A model generated the notes under the pieces. It made no database searches and was not told the origin of the DNA. It worked only from the letters and a program-made list of their open reading frames with translations. Shown one piece after another: positions 24,218 to 36,250 of a stretch of DNA of 64,000 bases; the stretch's first letter is position 1; each line of letters begins with the position of its first letter. The position numbers and the translations under genes are program-made. Source of the DNA: Paraspadella gotoi (lineage: Eukaryota; Chaetognatha); NCBI GenBank assembly GCA_051294375.1, contig CM119263.1, positions 13,023,923 to 13,087,922 on the forward strand, given 5' to 3'.

Positions 24218-24685
24218 ATGAAGACGCACATTATTGAGGACAAAAAAAGAGAAACGATGAAGGAAAAAAAAGTGCAAGGACAAACGAAAGCAAAGAGCAA
24301 CGACAAAGAGGAAGCAAAGAGCAATGACGACGATGATGGAACGGGACGGACGGGGGGGGGCGAGGATATTGACGTGAAAGAGACCGACGACCCCCGAATC
24401 TCCAAAGTTTGCGGAGGAGCGATCGAACCGAGGACAAACATCCTTTTATTCAGCGAAGCGTCGTTCGAGTCAACAAGCGAAACCTTTTCCTCGTTCTCGA
24501 GCAAATACTCACCTCTCGTTCCCTCCCCCCCACTTTTCGCCACTCCTCCCCCTCTCCCACTCAAAAAAAAAATGGCGTCGAAAGGTGATTTTTTGGCCTC
24601 GAACTTTCTCGCGGACGATTTGAGTCTCACGATTATCGCTCCGGAAGATTTTGAGCCGCGCCTCGCCTCGCTCGCCGATAAGTAA
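24218..24685 (+). CDS. Candidate coding region, possibly a first exon
   Basis: A 155-codon plus-strand frame with an acidic/lysine-rich part (KSNDDDDGTG, GEDIDVKETDDPRI) ends in a balanced segment starting MASKGDFLASNFLADD (internal ATG about 24571, context aaaATGGCG) and LASLADK. A donor-like GATAA/GTAACC falls at the end, so the frame may continue by splicing, and the smaller start at 24571 is the more natural one. The minus strand is also open across the same bases (GERGEARLKIFRSDN), so the coding strand is not certain. The last part is repeated at 28.69 kb. Family not recognised. Confidence 0.33.
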   Translation: MKTHIIEDKKRETMKEKKVQGQTKAKSNDKEEAKSNDDDDGTGRTGGGEDIDVKETDDPRISKVCGGAIEPRTNILLFSEASFESTSETFSSFSSKYSPLVPSPPLFATPPPLPLKKKMASKGDFLASNFLADDLSLTIIAPEDFEPRLASLADK

Positions 24686-24789
24686 CCTCTGGAAATCGGT
24701 TAAGGACGTTTGGAATTTAGGAAAATGTTACAAATGGAGAAGTCCGGCGTATTTCCTAATGTCGTCTGTAACCATAAGGTTTTTTGACC

Positions 24790-24790
<1 letters not shown>

Positions 24791-24882
<92 letters not shown>
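24791..24882. repeat. (GA)n microsatellite
   Basis: About 90 bp of pure GA. In copy B (28861-28960) it is shorter and interrupted. Read on the minus strand it is a CT tract ending in ccag. Confidence 0.95.
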
Positions 24883-24884
<2 letters not shown>

Positions 24885-25289
24885 GCTGGTATTTTCTACG
24901 AAGGCAGTGACGCCGCTTTCACGGCCGAAAGATTACGACGAGGGAAAAAAAAATTGGCGCGAAGCGACCTCTCTTAAACCATGGTCGGAGGGGAGTGGGA
25001 GGTTGGGGTCAAAAGGAAGAGTGAGGTGAATGAAGGGGTTTGTATCCGGAGGAGTCGGGGGCTAACTAAGGAAGAGAAAGAGGAAAGAGAAAAGAACGCA
25101 TCTTTTGAACAGGAACTCGCTCGTGCCTCTTAGTTTATTCAACGTGAGTATTAAAGATATCCAGAAGAAGAAACTGGGAGGAAGCAAAGCTAATGTTATC
25201 ACTGTTTAAGTTGTTTTTTTTCAAATGCAATAGAAAAACCCGGTAGTTCCCTGAAACAAGTCATCGCCTTTTCGCGGAAGGTCACGGGT

Positions 25290-25400
25290 TCGATGAAAAC
25301 CAGGTACTTTTTCCTCAGAAATTGCGACGAAAGCCTTAAGACGCCTTGAGATAGTAACGACCCCTCGAACCAAGTTCCAAGCCTGGACCTTTTCATTAGT
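25290..25400 (-). CDS. Candidate exon, better preserved in copy B (about 29380-29485)
   Basis: In copy B the minus strand opens with ATGGAAGGTCAGGCC and reads MEGQALELGSRVVTTLRRLK then AFVASFLRK, followed by a donor-like AAAAA/GTACCT. In copy A the start is altered by small indels. The plus strand at the same place has a strong acceptor (tactttttcctcag), so the strand is ambiguous. No homology recognised. Confidence 0.2.
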
Positions 25401-26533
25401 AAAATAAAAGGTTCGGTCAAATTCTGTATATTGTCGATTTACTCACTTGATCTATGATATCCCATTGAGGAAGTGAGGGGAAATATTCCGTGAATTGCCC
25501 ACTCCCCAGATTCCAAGCCATGGGCCTGAGAATCGTCTTCTAGCGAACAATATTTCCTACCTTCTTTTTTTTTTTTTTGATCTCCTTCGGATTTGCGGTG
25601 GATTTTTATACCTCAAGTATTGTTTTTCTTCCCTTTTCATTATTATTCTCTCCCTTCTCCTGTTCCTTTTCCCCCCGTCCTTTCTTTCTTTTTCTTCTTT
25701 CTCCTATACCCTCTAGATTTCGCGTGCCTCTGAGGAAAAGGCAATATACTGACCAGAAGAAAAACAGGCTTTGTTTGTCCAGCGGAAACTTTTTTATGGT
25801 GTTGCGTTTAATACGAAGTAAAATATCAACGTCGAGTTGGCTTTTCTTGTTGTTTACTAAAAAAAAAAAGTTTTAACTTTCTATATAACTTTCACGTAAC
25901 TTACTCACTAATAATTTTAAGTAAGACCAAGAATCAGCTACATTTTTTTCAAAATGTTCAGAGCATTAGAGTACATTAAAAATAAATTCAAAAGTTAAGC
26001 GAGCCACAAAAAATTCAAGTCTAAAAAAAATTTAAGCTCCCGAGATTTATTTTGTTTATTCAAGCAAACGCCGTCTGAAGGTAACTGGAATCTTTAGCGC
26101 CCCGTCTTTAATTTCACGCAAGAAGCCTTGGCTCTTAAAATTCGCTCATCTTTGTCGCAAATCGCCCTCTTAATTCTCACTTAAATTCTTATTCTTTTTT
26201 TTCCATTTTGTACATCGTCCACACTGCCCCGCTTCTCGTCATCCTCGCTATCTCGTAATTCTTCGCCTTTCACTTCTCTTTTTCATCTCAATTTTCTCCT
26301 TACAATCCTGTACATGCGACGGCCTCTCAGTTTTTTTTTCTTAAATGCCTCCTCGTCCACCGCTTCAATCCCCGTTCCCCATTTCTCTCTCTCACCAACT
26401 CTCTTTTCCCCCCTTATTTATGTTTTCCGCTCAAATTTTTTTAAAAACAAAATGGGGAAATGAGGTTTTCGCTCTTTTCCCGACTCTAATCCTCTCTCTC
26501 TCTCTATTTCTCGGCTCCTTTTTACTCGCGCTC

Positions 26534-26872
26534 TTACTCTTTTCGAAGTTTTCTGTTTACTTCCTTCCTGGGTAATATAATTTTAAAAGCAGCCATTTGC
26601 GTATTGGAGCGACGAGAGTTGCTTTTGCCAGGAACCGCCGATGACGCCGACGACAACGCCGACGACGCCGACGACGCCGGCGGTTCTTGTTTACGTTTTC
26701 TTTTCTTCCTCTTTGTTTTCCGACTTTTTGCTTCGTTTCCATATAGTGCCATACTGCCATAGTCTTCCACTCGTCTGTTGTCCCCGGCATTCGCCAGCAC
26801 TTTACCCCTGTCGACGTCCGTCGTCGTCGAATGTCGTCGTCGTTTGTCGTCGTCGTCTGTCGTCGTCTTCAT
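26534..26872 (-). CDS. Candidate 112-codon basic protein fragment (copy A)
   Basis: The minus-strand frame has an acidic/basic start (MKTTTDDDDKRRRHS), a lysine/arginine cluster (RKTKRKKRKRKQ, a nuclear-localisation-like patch), an Ala/Ser repeat from a GAC-type trinucleotide repeat, and ends MAAFKIILPRKEVNRKLRK. Copy B (30514-30983) keeps both halves, but a frameshift separates them. MAAFKIILP, which follows gcaaaATGGCT, could be an independent start. The opposite strand is also open. The coding call is weak. Confidence 0.27.
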   Translation of the reverse strand: MKTTTDDDDKRRRHSTTTDVDRGKVLANAGDNRRVEDYGSMALYGNEAKSRKTKRKKRKRKQEPPASSASSALSSASSAVPGKSNSRRSNTQMAAFKIILPRKEVNRKLRKE

Positions 26873-27857
26873 CGTAAGTTACAACGTCGTTATCTTCAAT
26901 GTAAAAGAGGAGAAAAAAATGTGCCTCGGTCGTCCTCTGGCAAGAGAGGCGGAAAGAAACTCGTTGCGCTTTTGTTTTCTTTCCCTCCTTTTTTTTTCTT
27001 TTAAAAACTTTCTTTTCTTCATTTTTTTTTTATTCTTTTCAACGCATTTTTCGTCGCTGATTAGTTTTTCGTCGAGTCGCTTTTACATACGGAAGGCGCC
27101 TTTGACGAGTCCTTGCATCCGGAGCCTGCTCGCGGAGTTGTGAGGTAAACGCGCCAGATTTAACAGGCCTGGGGGAAAACGTGGCGCTGGAACGCATAAT
27201 AAAAACTTTTGAGCCGGAAGACTCCCGAGTCTTCCAGAAAAAAATTTAAAACGTGGTAGTAGTTTGAAATGTTTTTCAAGTGAAATCAGTGAACAGAGAT
27301 TACTTGGTGGGTAAAGCTAGATAAGTAATGTATTTAAAACTATTTGTCACATAAAATTAAAGTATTGAATAATAAAAAGGTAAATGTGATTTAAAGCGTC
27401 CTCTCTCAGAGACTCGGCTTCGTTTTTTCCCTCGAAGCGATGGTAAACTTCGATTCTGCTACATTGGGGCTAGTTATCGTCATAAAACCTCATTAAAACT
27501 GCTCGGAATACTGATAAGTACAAACTTTATTGAACATTAATTCTTAGTCAAAGAAAATAAAAATAAGGAGTTAAAAATTAATTACATTTTCAAAAAACGA
27601 TGGAAAATTTTCTGAATTGATGAAAGATGATGTAAATGATAAAAAAATTAAGTTCCTAAATTCACAAATCTGTTAAAGAGAATACTTTTTTAAAAGTTTT
27701 CACAAGCCAGGCAGAGGAAAGTAATAAAAAAGAATTTATTTTATTATATTGAAAAAGTTATTTTTTTTTTCCTAAACAAAGAAAAGATGGAAAGCCACGT
27801 GATTTATCTCCTGCAAAAAAAAAGGGAAAAGAATCCCGAGGCATTGAAGAAAGAAAG

Positions 27858-27889
<32 letters not shown>

Positions 27890-28015
27890 TAAGAAGTATT
27901 GGAGCGCGACTGACGACTCCCGCGCTATGAACCTTCCTACGGATGACGTCGGGCGCGCCAGTGACGCGAGCCTTGCCGGTTAACGTGCTCGTCGCCAGGT
28001 GTAGACTGGGTACGA

Positions 28016-28078
<63 letters not shown>

Positions 28079-28118
28079 AGAGAAGAGAGAGAGAGAGAGA
28101 AGGAGAGAGAGAGAGAGA
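28016..28118. repeat. (GA)n microsatellite
   Basis: About 100 bp of interrupted GA. The copy B equivalent is at 32138-32252 and is more degenerate. Confidence 0.9.
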
Positions 28119-31100
28119 GAAAAAAATTATGAAATCTTGCTTTGATGAAAACATTCATTTCTCATTTCGCAGTCGGCCGAAATACATTATAGATTTTGTT
28201 TATATAGTACCAAGAATCTTTGGAAAAACAGAGAGAGGCTTATCTTATTCTTAAGATTTAACCAAAATAATAGAGTAAAAAGAAGTTAATCCGCCAAGAA
28301 AATCTCTCGCGTTTTTCCGCACGCATGATCTTCTCGGCGAGCGCGCAGTCACCGACTCGGTTGGAAGAAAACTAATACGAAAATTAATTTCTTTTTTTTC
28401 TTTCTTTCTTTTTTCTCTTCATTCGCTTTGAATTTTTCTTTGTGGAGAATTTCTAATTAATGTATTTTAATGTTACCGCAAAAGTCTCTTTTTTTTCTAT
28501 TGGAAGACGAATGGAATAGATAAGAAAATGATAAACAACATCTATAAATGTTTAATGGCGACGAGTCTCGGAGAAATAGACACGGAAACAACCACTGAAA
28601 ATATTGACCACGATCGATAATCAGAATTCTACGACTAGCGACCTTCGTCGGCAAAAAAACGTAACAAATGACAAATGAAACCATCGCGACGATTTGAGTC
28701 CTCACGATTATCGCTCCGGAGAATTTTGAGCGCGCTCGCCTCGCTCGCCGATAAGTACTCTGGAAATCGGTAAGGACGTTTGATTTAGTGAAAATGTAGC
28801 AAATGAAGTCCGGCGAATTTCCTATTTCCTAATGTCGTCTGTAGCCATAATTTTTTGACCTGGAGAAGAGAGAAGAGAGCAGAGAGAAGACGTAAGACTA
28901 CAGACGAGAGAGAGAGAGAGAGAAGCAGAAGCGAGGGAGGAAGAGAGAGAGGAGAGAGCGCTCGGGATCTTTCTACGAAGCAAGCTCGACCCCGACTTTC
29001 AACGGAGAAGATTACGACGAGGGAAAAAAAATTGGGCGAAGCACCTTTCTTAACCAAATGGTCGGAGCGGGAAGTGTGGAGGTGGGTCAAAAGGCAGAGA
29101 GTGAGGGTGAGAAGGGTTTGTATCGGAGGGAGTCGGGGCTAACTAAGTGAAGTGAAAGAGGAAAGAGAAAAGAACGCTATTCTTTTGAACAGAAACTGCG
29201 CTCGTGCCTCTTAGTTTATTCAACCGATGAGTATTACAAGATATCAGAAGAGAAACTGGAGGAAGCAAAGCGGTAATGTTATCCACTGTTTAAAGTGTGT
29301 TTTTTTTCAAATGCATAGAAAAAACCCGGAGTTGCCCCTAAAACAAGTCATCGCCTTTTCGCGGGAAGGTCACGGTTCGATGTGAAAACTAGGTACTTTT
29401 TCCTCAGAAAACTTGCGACGAAAGCCTTAAGACGCCTTAGAGTAGTAACGACCCTCGAACCAAGTTCCAAGGCCTGACCTTCCATAGTAAAATAAAAGGT
29501 TCGGTCAAATTCTGTATATTGTTCGATTTACTCACTTGATCTAATGAATATCCCATTGAGGGAAGTGCGGAATATTCCGTTAATTGCCCACTCCCAGACT
29601 CCAAGCCATGGGCCTAGAATCGGTCTTTCTAGCGAACAATATTCCTACCTTCTTTTTTTTTTTTGATCTTCGGATTTGGGTGGATTTTATATGCCTCAAG
29701 TTATTTGTTTTTCTCCCTTTCATTATCTATTCTCTCCTTCTCCTGTTCTCCTTTCCCCCGCCTTTCTTTCTTTTTCTCTTCTCTCTCCATACCCTCTTAG
29801 ATTTCGCGTGCCTCGAGGAATAAGGCAATATACGGACCAGATAGGAGAAAACAGGTTTTGTTGTTCCAGCGGAAACTTTTTATGGTGTTGCGCTTTAATA
29901 CTGAAGTAAAAATATCAGCCGTCGAGTTGGGCTTTCTGTTGTTTACTAAAAAAAAAGTTTTAACTTTGGCATATAAACTTTCAACGTAACTTACTCTGCT
30001 AATAATTTAAGAAAACCAAGAATAGGTACATTTTTCAAAATTTCAGAGCATGAGAGTACATTAAAAAATTAATTTTCCAAAGTTAAGCTGAGCTTCACAA
30101 AAAATTTCAAGTCTAAAAAAAAATTTAAGCTCGCCGAGATTTATTTTGTTTATTCAAGCAAACGCCGTCTGAAGGAACTGGAATCTTTAGCGCCCGCCTC
30201 TTAATTTCGACGCAAGAAGCCTTGGTCTTGTTACAAATTCGCTCATCTTTGTCGCAAATCGCCCTCTTAATTCTCACTTAAATTCCTATTCTTTTTTTTC
30301 CATTTTGTACATCGTCCACACTGCCCCGCTTCTCGTCATCCTCGCTATCTCGTAATTCTTCGCCTTTCACTTCTCTTTTTCATCTCAATTTTCTCCTTAC
30401 AATCCGTTACAGTGTACATGCGACGGCCTCTCAGTTTTTTTTCTTAAATGCCTCCTCGTCCACCGCTCCAATCCCGTTCCCATATCTCCCTCTCACCAAC
30501 TCTCTTTTCCCCCTTATTTATGTTTTCCGCTCAAATTTTTTAAAAACAAAAATGGGGAAATGAGGTTTTCGGCTCTTTTCCCGACTCTAATCCTCTCTCT
30601 CTCTCTCTCTCTATTTTCTCGGCTCCTTTTTACTCGCTCTCTACTCTTTCGAAGTTTTCTGTTTACTTCCTCTGCCGGTAATATAATTTTAAAAGCAGCC
30701 ATTTTGCCTATTTGGAGCGACGAGAGTTGCTTTTGCCAGAACCGGCCGACGACGCCGACGACAACGCCGACGACGCCGACGACGCGCGCGGTTCTTGTTT
30801 ACGTTTTCTTTTCTTCCTCTTTGTTTTTCGACTTCTTGCTTCGTTTCCATGTTGTGCCAATGACTGCCATAGTCTCTCCACTCGTCTGTTGTCCCCGGCA
30901 TTCGCCAGCACTTTACCCTGTCGACGTCTCGTCGTCGTCGAATGTCGCCGTCGTTTGTCGTCGTCGTCTGCCTTCGTCTTCATCGTAAGTTACAACGTTT
31001 TATCTTCAATGTAAAAGAGGAGAAAAAAATGTGCCTCGCGTCTCTCGGCCAGAGAGGCGGAAAGAAATCGTTGCGCTTTTGTTTTCTTTCCCTCCTTTTT

Positions 31101-31170
31101 TTTCTTTTTAAAAACTTCTTTTCTTCATTTTTTTTTTTTATTCTTTTCAAGCATTTTTCGTCGCTGATTA

Positions 31171-31250
31171 GTTTTTCGTCGAGTCGCTTTTACATACGGA
31201 AGGCGCCTTTGACGCAGTCCTTGCATCCGGAGCGCTGCTCGCGAGTTGTG
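31171..31250 (+). CDS. Candidate internal exon (copy A equivalent about 27061-27146)
   Basis: A long T-rich tract ends in gattag, followed by a frame reading FFVESLLHTEGAFD in both copies, and then a donor-like gag/gtaaac. After GAFD the copies differ by indels and give different residues (AVLASGALLASCE in B, ESLHPEPARGVVR in A), so the true reading is unknown. Family not recognised. Confidence 0.28.
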
Positions 31251-32690
31251 AGGTAAACGCGCCAGATTTAACAGGCCTGGGAAAACGTGGCGCTGGAAAC
31301 GCATAATAAAAACTTTTTAGGCCGGAAGACTCCCAAGTCTTCCAGAAAAAAAATTTTAAACGTGGTAGTAGTTTGAAATGTTTTTCAGCTGAAATCAAAA
31401 TGGGAACACGAGAATTACTGGTGGGCAAAGCTAGATAAGTAATGTATTTAAAACTATTTGTCACATAAAAGTAAAGTATTTGAATACTAAAAAGGAAAAG
31501 TGATTTAAAGCGTCCTCCTCTCTCAGAGACTCGCTTCGTTTTTTCCCTCGAAGCGATGGTAAACTTCGATTCTGCTACATTGGGACGAGTTATCGTCATA
31601 GAACCTCATTAAAACTGCTCGGAATACATACATAAGTACAAACTTTATTGAACATTAATTCTTAGTCAAAGAAAGATAAAAATAAGGAGTTAAAAATTAA
31701 TTACATTTTCAAAAAACGCATGGAGAATTTTCTGAATTGATGAAAGAGGAGTAAATGATAAAAAATGAAGTTCCTAAATTCACAAATCTGTTAAAGAGAA
31801 TACTTTTTTAAAAGTTTTCACAAGCCAGCAGAGGAAAGTAATAAAAAAAGAATTTATTTTATATTGTTGAAAAAGTTAGTTTCTTTTTCCTAAACAAAGA
31901 AAAGATGGAAAGCCACGTGATTTATCTCCTGCAAAAAAAAAGGAAAGAATCCCCGAGGTCATGAAGAAAGAAAGGAGAAGAGAGAAGAGAGAGAGAAGGG
32001 AAAATTAAAGAAGTATTGGAGCGCGACTGACGACTCCCGCGCTATGACACTCCTACGGATGACGTCGGGCCGCCAGTGACGCGAGCCTTGCCGGTTAACG
32101 TGGCTCGTCGCCAGGTGTAGACTGGGTACGAAGTGAGGGAGAAGAGGGAGGGGAGAGAGACAAGAGAGAAGGGAGAGAGAAGAAGAGAGAGAGAGAGGAG
32201 GGAAAAAGATGAGAGAGAGAGAGAGAGAGAAAAAGAGAGAGAGAGAGAGAGAAAAAAAATTATGAAATCTTGCTTTGATGAAAACATTCATTTCTCATTT
32301 CGCAGTCGGCCGAAATACATATAGATTTGTATATATTAGTACCAAGATCTTGTAAAACAGAGAGAGGCTTATCTTATTCTTAAGATTTAACCAACAAATA
32401 ATAGAGTAAAAAGAAGTTAATGCCGCCAAGAAAATCTCTCGCGTTTTTCCGCACGCATGATCTTCTCGGCGAGCGCGCAGTCACCGAGTCGGTTGGAAGA
32501 AAACTAATACGAAAATTAATTTCTTTTTTCTTTCTTTCTTTTTTCTCTTCATTTCGCTTTGGAATTTTTCTTTGTGGAGAATTTCTAAAATTTTTTAATG
32601 TCTAACCGCAAAGTCTCTCTTTTTTGCTATTGGAAGAACGAATTGGAATAGATAAGAAAATGATAAACATACATCTATAAAATGGTTTAA

Positions 32691-33895
32691 GGCCAGGATC
32701 ACTCAACCTAAAATTGTAGAAATCTTAAATTTACAATATCTTAATCATTTTCTCACCAATCTTTGTAGGAGAGTTTTCTATTGAAAAATAATTCGAAAAC
32801 TTTTTAAAAAATCATATCTAAAAATGTCATAAAAATATTCAACAAAAATTTTTTCTTCGGTACAAAACTAGATTTCAGAGAAAACTAATTTTTTAATTGC
32901 TACTAAATTTCTAACACCACAATTTGTGTTACTTAAAAACTTGATTTTTTACTAGTAAGCTCAATTTCTACGTTCTTATATCTTAATTCTTCTTTCGTTA
33001 AATACATAACTGTTAGTGATCACTAATAAGTCAAAAATAAACTTACTCTACACATTTCCACAGATTTTATGCTTTATTGCAGTTTTATGGAGTTAAAAAC
33101 TATCGAATCTATATTCAATTTGACTTTTTACTTTATGAACATGTTTAATATCATAAATATAGTTGCTCGTATTTTTGAGGGATTCTCTGAAAAAAAAAAT
33201 CAAATCTTGAATCACAAAAGGATTTAAAAACACGTATAGCATTGTTTAAGAACATCGGCGGGCTTGAACAAACTCCATCATTCACAGTCCCGGTGCTTGG
33301 TATTTGGGTACGAATCTTGCATAAAGTAGTGAATAACGAACTGTTAACTTTTCTTGACGAAGTTGAAGTAAAAAACGCAAGAGTTGCAGCTCAAACGGTG
33401 GACTCTTCTTGAAGAAAAAAATATATTGGGCAAAGAAAGGAAAGGTGGGGAGATTCTATGATTGTTCGCGTTTTTGGAAAAGATGTTTTCGTTTCCGAAG
33501 ATATCAAGAATTAATCCCAAATTTGAATAAAATAATCAAATGTTTCTATGAAGGAAGCGCCAAATTTTGAAATCGATCGTATTTATCATTAGTAATTTTG
33601 ATTTCGAGAGTGCGACTCCTTCTAAAGGTAATTCAGTCCCAAACTTTTATGATTCAGAACACCGCCTTACTGTTTGGGCTGAGCAATCATCTTCATAATA
33701 ATGTCTCTCTATTTTAGTGCCTAGACTATGAGATTACAAAACACAAACGACAAAAGAAAAACGATAGACGCCTTTGAAAATAATAAAGCTGAATACATTT
33801 TCTGAAAATCTGTCTAGAGCTTCTCCTTCGAAATCCGGACGCTTCGTAAAATAGCCTAAATTTTCAATACTTCTGAATTGAGTGATCCCGGACCG
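32691..33895. mobile_element. 1.2 kb TTAA-flanked element with terminal inverted repeats
   Basis: The left end ggccaggatcactcaa and right end ttgagtgatcccggaccg are imperfect inverted repeats (ATCACTCAA is shared exactly). Each end is flanked by TTAA (32687-32690 and 33896-33899), and copy A has a single TTAA at the matching place (gtttaatggcgacgag). TTAA target duplication is typical of piggyBac-type elements. An open stretch at about 33246-33413 (EQTPSFTVPVLGIWVRIL then NELLTFLDEVEVKNA) ends in TGA; I do not recognise it. At 1.2 kb the element is probably non-autonomous. Confidence 0.72.
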
Positions 33896-34029
33896 TTAAT
33901 TGTGCCGACCGAGTCTGGAGAAATAGACACGGAACGAACCACTGAATAATATTGACACGATTCGATTAATCAGAATTCTACTGACTAGCGACCTTCTGCT
34001 CGGCAAAAAGAACGCACACATATGACAAA

Positions 34030-34270
34030 TAGAAACCACGATCGAACTGACGACGGACGACGACGAGTGGTGGCGGCGCACTGGCGGCATGGCGCTAACT
34101 CGGCGGAACCTCCGCTTGAAAATAACGCCGGGAAAAAACAGCGGAAAAATTATTCTCGCGCACGATTTCGGTTTCGGTAATAAAAAGCGTTTGAAGAATT
34201 CAAGACCTTAATTTTTCTTTCTCCACTTGTCGGGAAATAAACGAGCAGTGAGAGAGAGGAGAGTAGTAGG
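34030..34270. repeat. Local duplicate on the left side of the 25-N gap
   Basis: The order GAC repeat, ggcggcgc, cggaacctc, gcttgaa, aaaacgccggg, attattctcg, gatttcggtt, aagaattcaagac is repeated at 34302-34520 on the other side of the gap. This is probably an unmerged overlap. Confidence 0.75.
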
Positions 34271-34276
34271 GGATGA

Positions 34277-34301
34277 NNNNNNNNNNNNNNNNNNNNNNNN
34301 N
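34277..34301. other. Assembly gap (25 N)
   Basis: N run within a (GAC)n-rich stretch. Confidence 0.95.
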
Positions 34302-34505
34302 CGACGACGACGACGACGACGACGAGGGGGGGCGGCGGCGCGGCGGGCGCTGGCGGCGGGCGGAACCTCGCTTGAATAAAACGCCGGGAATAAAACAGCG
34401 AAGAAAAAATTATTCTCGCCACGATTTCGGTTCGAATAAAAAGGCGTTTGAAGAATTCAAGACTTAATTTTTCTTTCTTCCCTTGTCGGGAAATATAAAC
34501 AGCAG

Positions 34506-34569
34506 TGAGAGTAGAGAGAGAGAGAGAGAGAGAGAGAGACGAGAGAGAAGAGGAGAGAGAGAGAGAGAG

Positions 34570-34608
<39 letters not shown>

Positions 34609-34610
34609 AG
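34506..34610. repeat. (GA)n microsatellite
   Basis: Interrupted GA repeat at the start of unit 2 copy A. The copy B equivalent at 43866-43900 is shorter. Confidence 0.9.
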
Positions 34611-35114
34611 AAAATAAATGCCAGAAAAAGGAAGGGGACGGAGATCTGTCTTAACGAGGCCTGGCGTATGGAGGGAAAATATGGATGAACCTTCTTGGTG
34701 GTGACGTTTTTCAGCCAATTCGTCAAACGCCCCTCTGGGTTTTTTCCACCGTCTTTCTTTTTAATTTTCTCTTTCCCCATTTTCTTTTTTCTTGTGTTAT
34801 TAGGGTTAAAAAAAAAACGTCGCCCATTTCTCTGGTTAATAACTAGGGCGAGTGTCGCTGTCACATCAATCGTGAAATAGATGGGCCGAGTGTCAGGTTG
34901 GTCGTAATTGAGAATGACAAAAGTTGTATCGGGGTTAGGCAGTCGCCGTCGTCGTCAGCTAAAGCTGGCAGCTCGTTCTCCAAATATTATTTTTAATTTA
35001 TTTTCTTTGTTTAAATTTTTTTTTTAGTAGACTTTGTATTTAAACCTTTCTTTTCGTTATTTTTGTAAGATTTAAGAGAGACGAAAATTTTTGTGTAAAC
35101 AAGGATTTTTATTT

Positions 35115-35170
35115 GAAATAAAATCGGAAAAGTTTCGACTCTTGGATTTCGAGTCTTCGTCATCGTTTTT
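35115..35170 (-). ncRNA. Hammerhead-like motif, unit 2 copy A
   Basis: The minus strand reads ATGACGA, AGACTC-loop-GAGTC, GAAA, CTTTTCC, with ATTTCAAATAAAAATCC after it, the same architecture as the Penelope-type motifs at 17.7 and 19.2 kb. The first core base is A where hammerheads need C, so cleavage activity is doubtful. Probably the 3' end of an old Penelope-like copy. Confidence 0.42.
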
Positions 35171-35409
35171 CAATTTTTTTTTTAAATTCCGACGACCGTA
35201 GGTCTAACCCTAATTGAAAATATAAAAATTACGCATACATTCAATAAAATTAAGCTATTCTAACCCGAGGACACGCGACAAGCTAATCAGTAAATGATAA
35301 TACGATATTGAATTTCTAATTTCTAATTTCTTTAGCCTTAGATCGAAACTCGTTTGAATTTTTTATGTGTCGATCCCAACCATAAATAAAATTTCTCCGC
35401 TCGCCATCT

Positions 35410-36030
35410 AAATTCTATAATTGTTTTAATCGCCGTTCGCTTGAATCCGCGCGTCGACGGAGAGCGAACGATGCGGCGACGCGGCGAACCCAGCGGGTGA
35501 CGGGGTCGACGGCTCGATTTCCTTAATCTCCTGAAATAAAAAGAATTTCAAAAATACATTATATGTTTTTTGGGAGTAATAGTTAAAAATGACTCCCTAT
35601 AGCACGCCCATTACCTTCTCCTCTTTCTCGCCATCTAAATACTATTCCTTTGCAGACGTACACTTTGACTTTTGCCAACCGACAGCACGAGAGAAACTCG
35701 CACCCAGGAAGTTAGGATTTTTTTGACATCGCCGAGCGCGACCCTCAAACCGCCTTCGACGTCTAACGAACAAAGAGACTTCTCTAGCGACGTCCCATAG
35801 TGTCGGCATAGTTAATCGTTTAATAAATCAATTGAATTATCTAAATATATAAATGAAACTGTGTTTCGTAAAAAATGTTTTATAAATAGTATTGACATGA
35901 GCTAACCATCTTATAAGTTATTGAACTCTTCGGAGCAAAGTTTTTCTTTACTTGTTTTGCGTCGATTTTATCGATTTTCCGAGAAATCAGCGACGAGAAT
36001 TTTTTATGGGAAGTTGACGATTTCTCTCTG

Positions 36031-36079
<49 letters not shown>

Positions 36080-36160
36080 TCTCTCAAATACAAAGCCTCC
36101 CCCAACCCTTTATTACTTCGTTCTCTTCCCGCGCTGGCTGGCTTCGTCATTAGTCAAAAG
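35410..36160 (-). CDS. Candidate multi-exon gene, copy A
   Basis: Same gene as 44693-45445, where the reading frame is cleaner. The terminal exon has a good acceptor (tttatttcag) and encodes EIKEIEPSTPSPAGFAASPH to a TAA; its C terminus reads SVDARIQANGD here and SVDADSANGD in copy B, because of three compensating base differences. Other exons are frameshifted relative to copy B. Confidence 0.35.
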
Positions 36161-36185
36161 ATATGAGGCTTTAAATCTTCGTCTC

Positions 36186-36227
<42 letters not shown>

Positions 36228-36250
36228 TCTCTCTCTTCTCTCTCTTCCCC
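36025..36250. repeat. Two (CT)n microsatellites
   Basis: CT tracts at about 36025-36080 and 36183-36250. They also occur in copy B at 45294-45370 and 45470-45535. Confidence 0.9.

Larger units (their letters stand above)
24618..28690. repeat. Tandem unit 1, copy A (4.1 kb)
   Basis: The sequence from tttgagtctcacgattatcg onward is repeated from 28698 in the same order, including the GA tract, the T-rich stretches and the GAC-rich block at 26.64 kb. The copies differ mainly by single-base insertions and deletions. Copy A has the uninterrupted TTAA site at about 28550. Confidence 0.9.
28698..34045. repeat. Tandem unit 1, copy B (with a 1.2 kb insertion)
   Basis: Matches 24618-28690 up to 32690, then resumes at 33896 (gaccgagtctggagaaatagacacgg versus gacgagtctcggagaaatagacacgg in copy A). 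The intervening 32691-33895 is absent from copy A. One-base indels are dense throughout. Confidence 0.88.

Noticed and set aside
24784-25029. Arg-Glu repeat frames at the GA tract (also 27804-28158, 34464-34864, 54541-54855)
   Set aside because: Microsatellite translation, not protein.
33246-33413. Open stretch inside the TTAA element considered as a transposase
   Set aside because: Only about 55 codons, no recognisable DDE or piggyBac motif; recorded as an unexplained stretch only.
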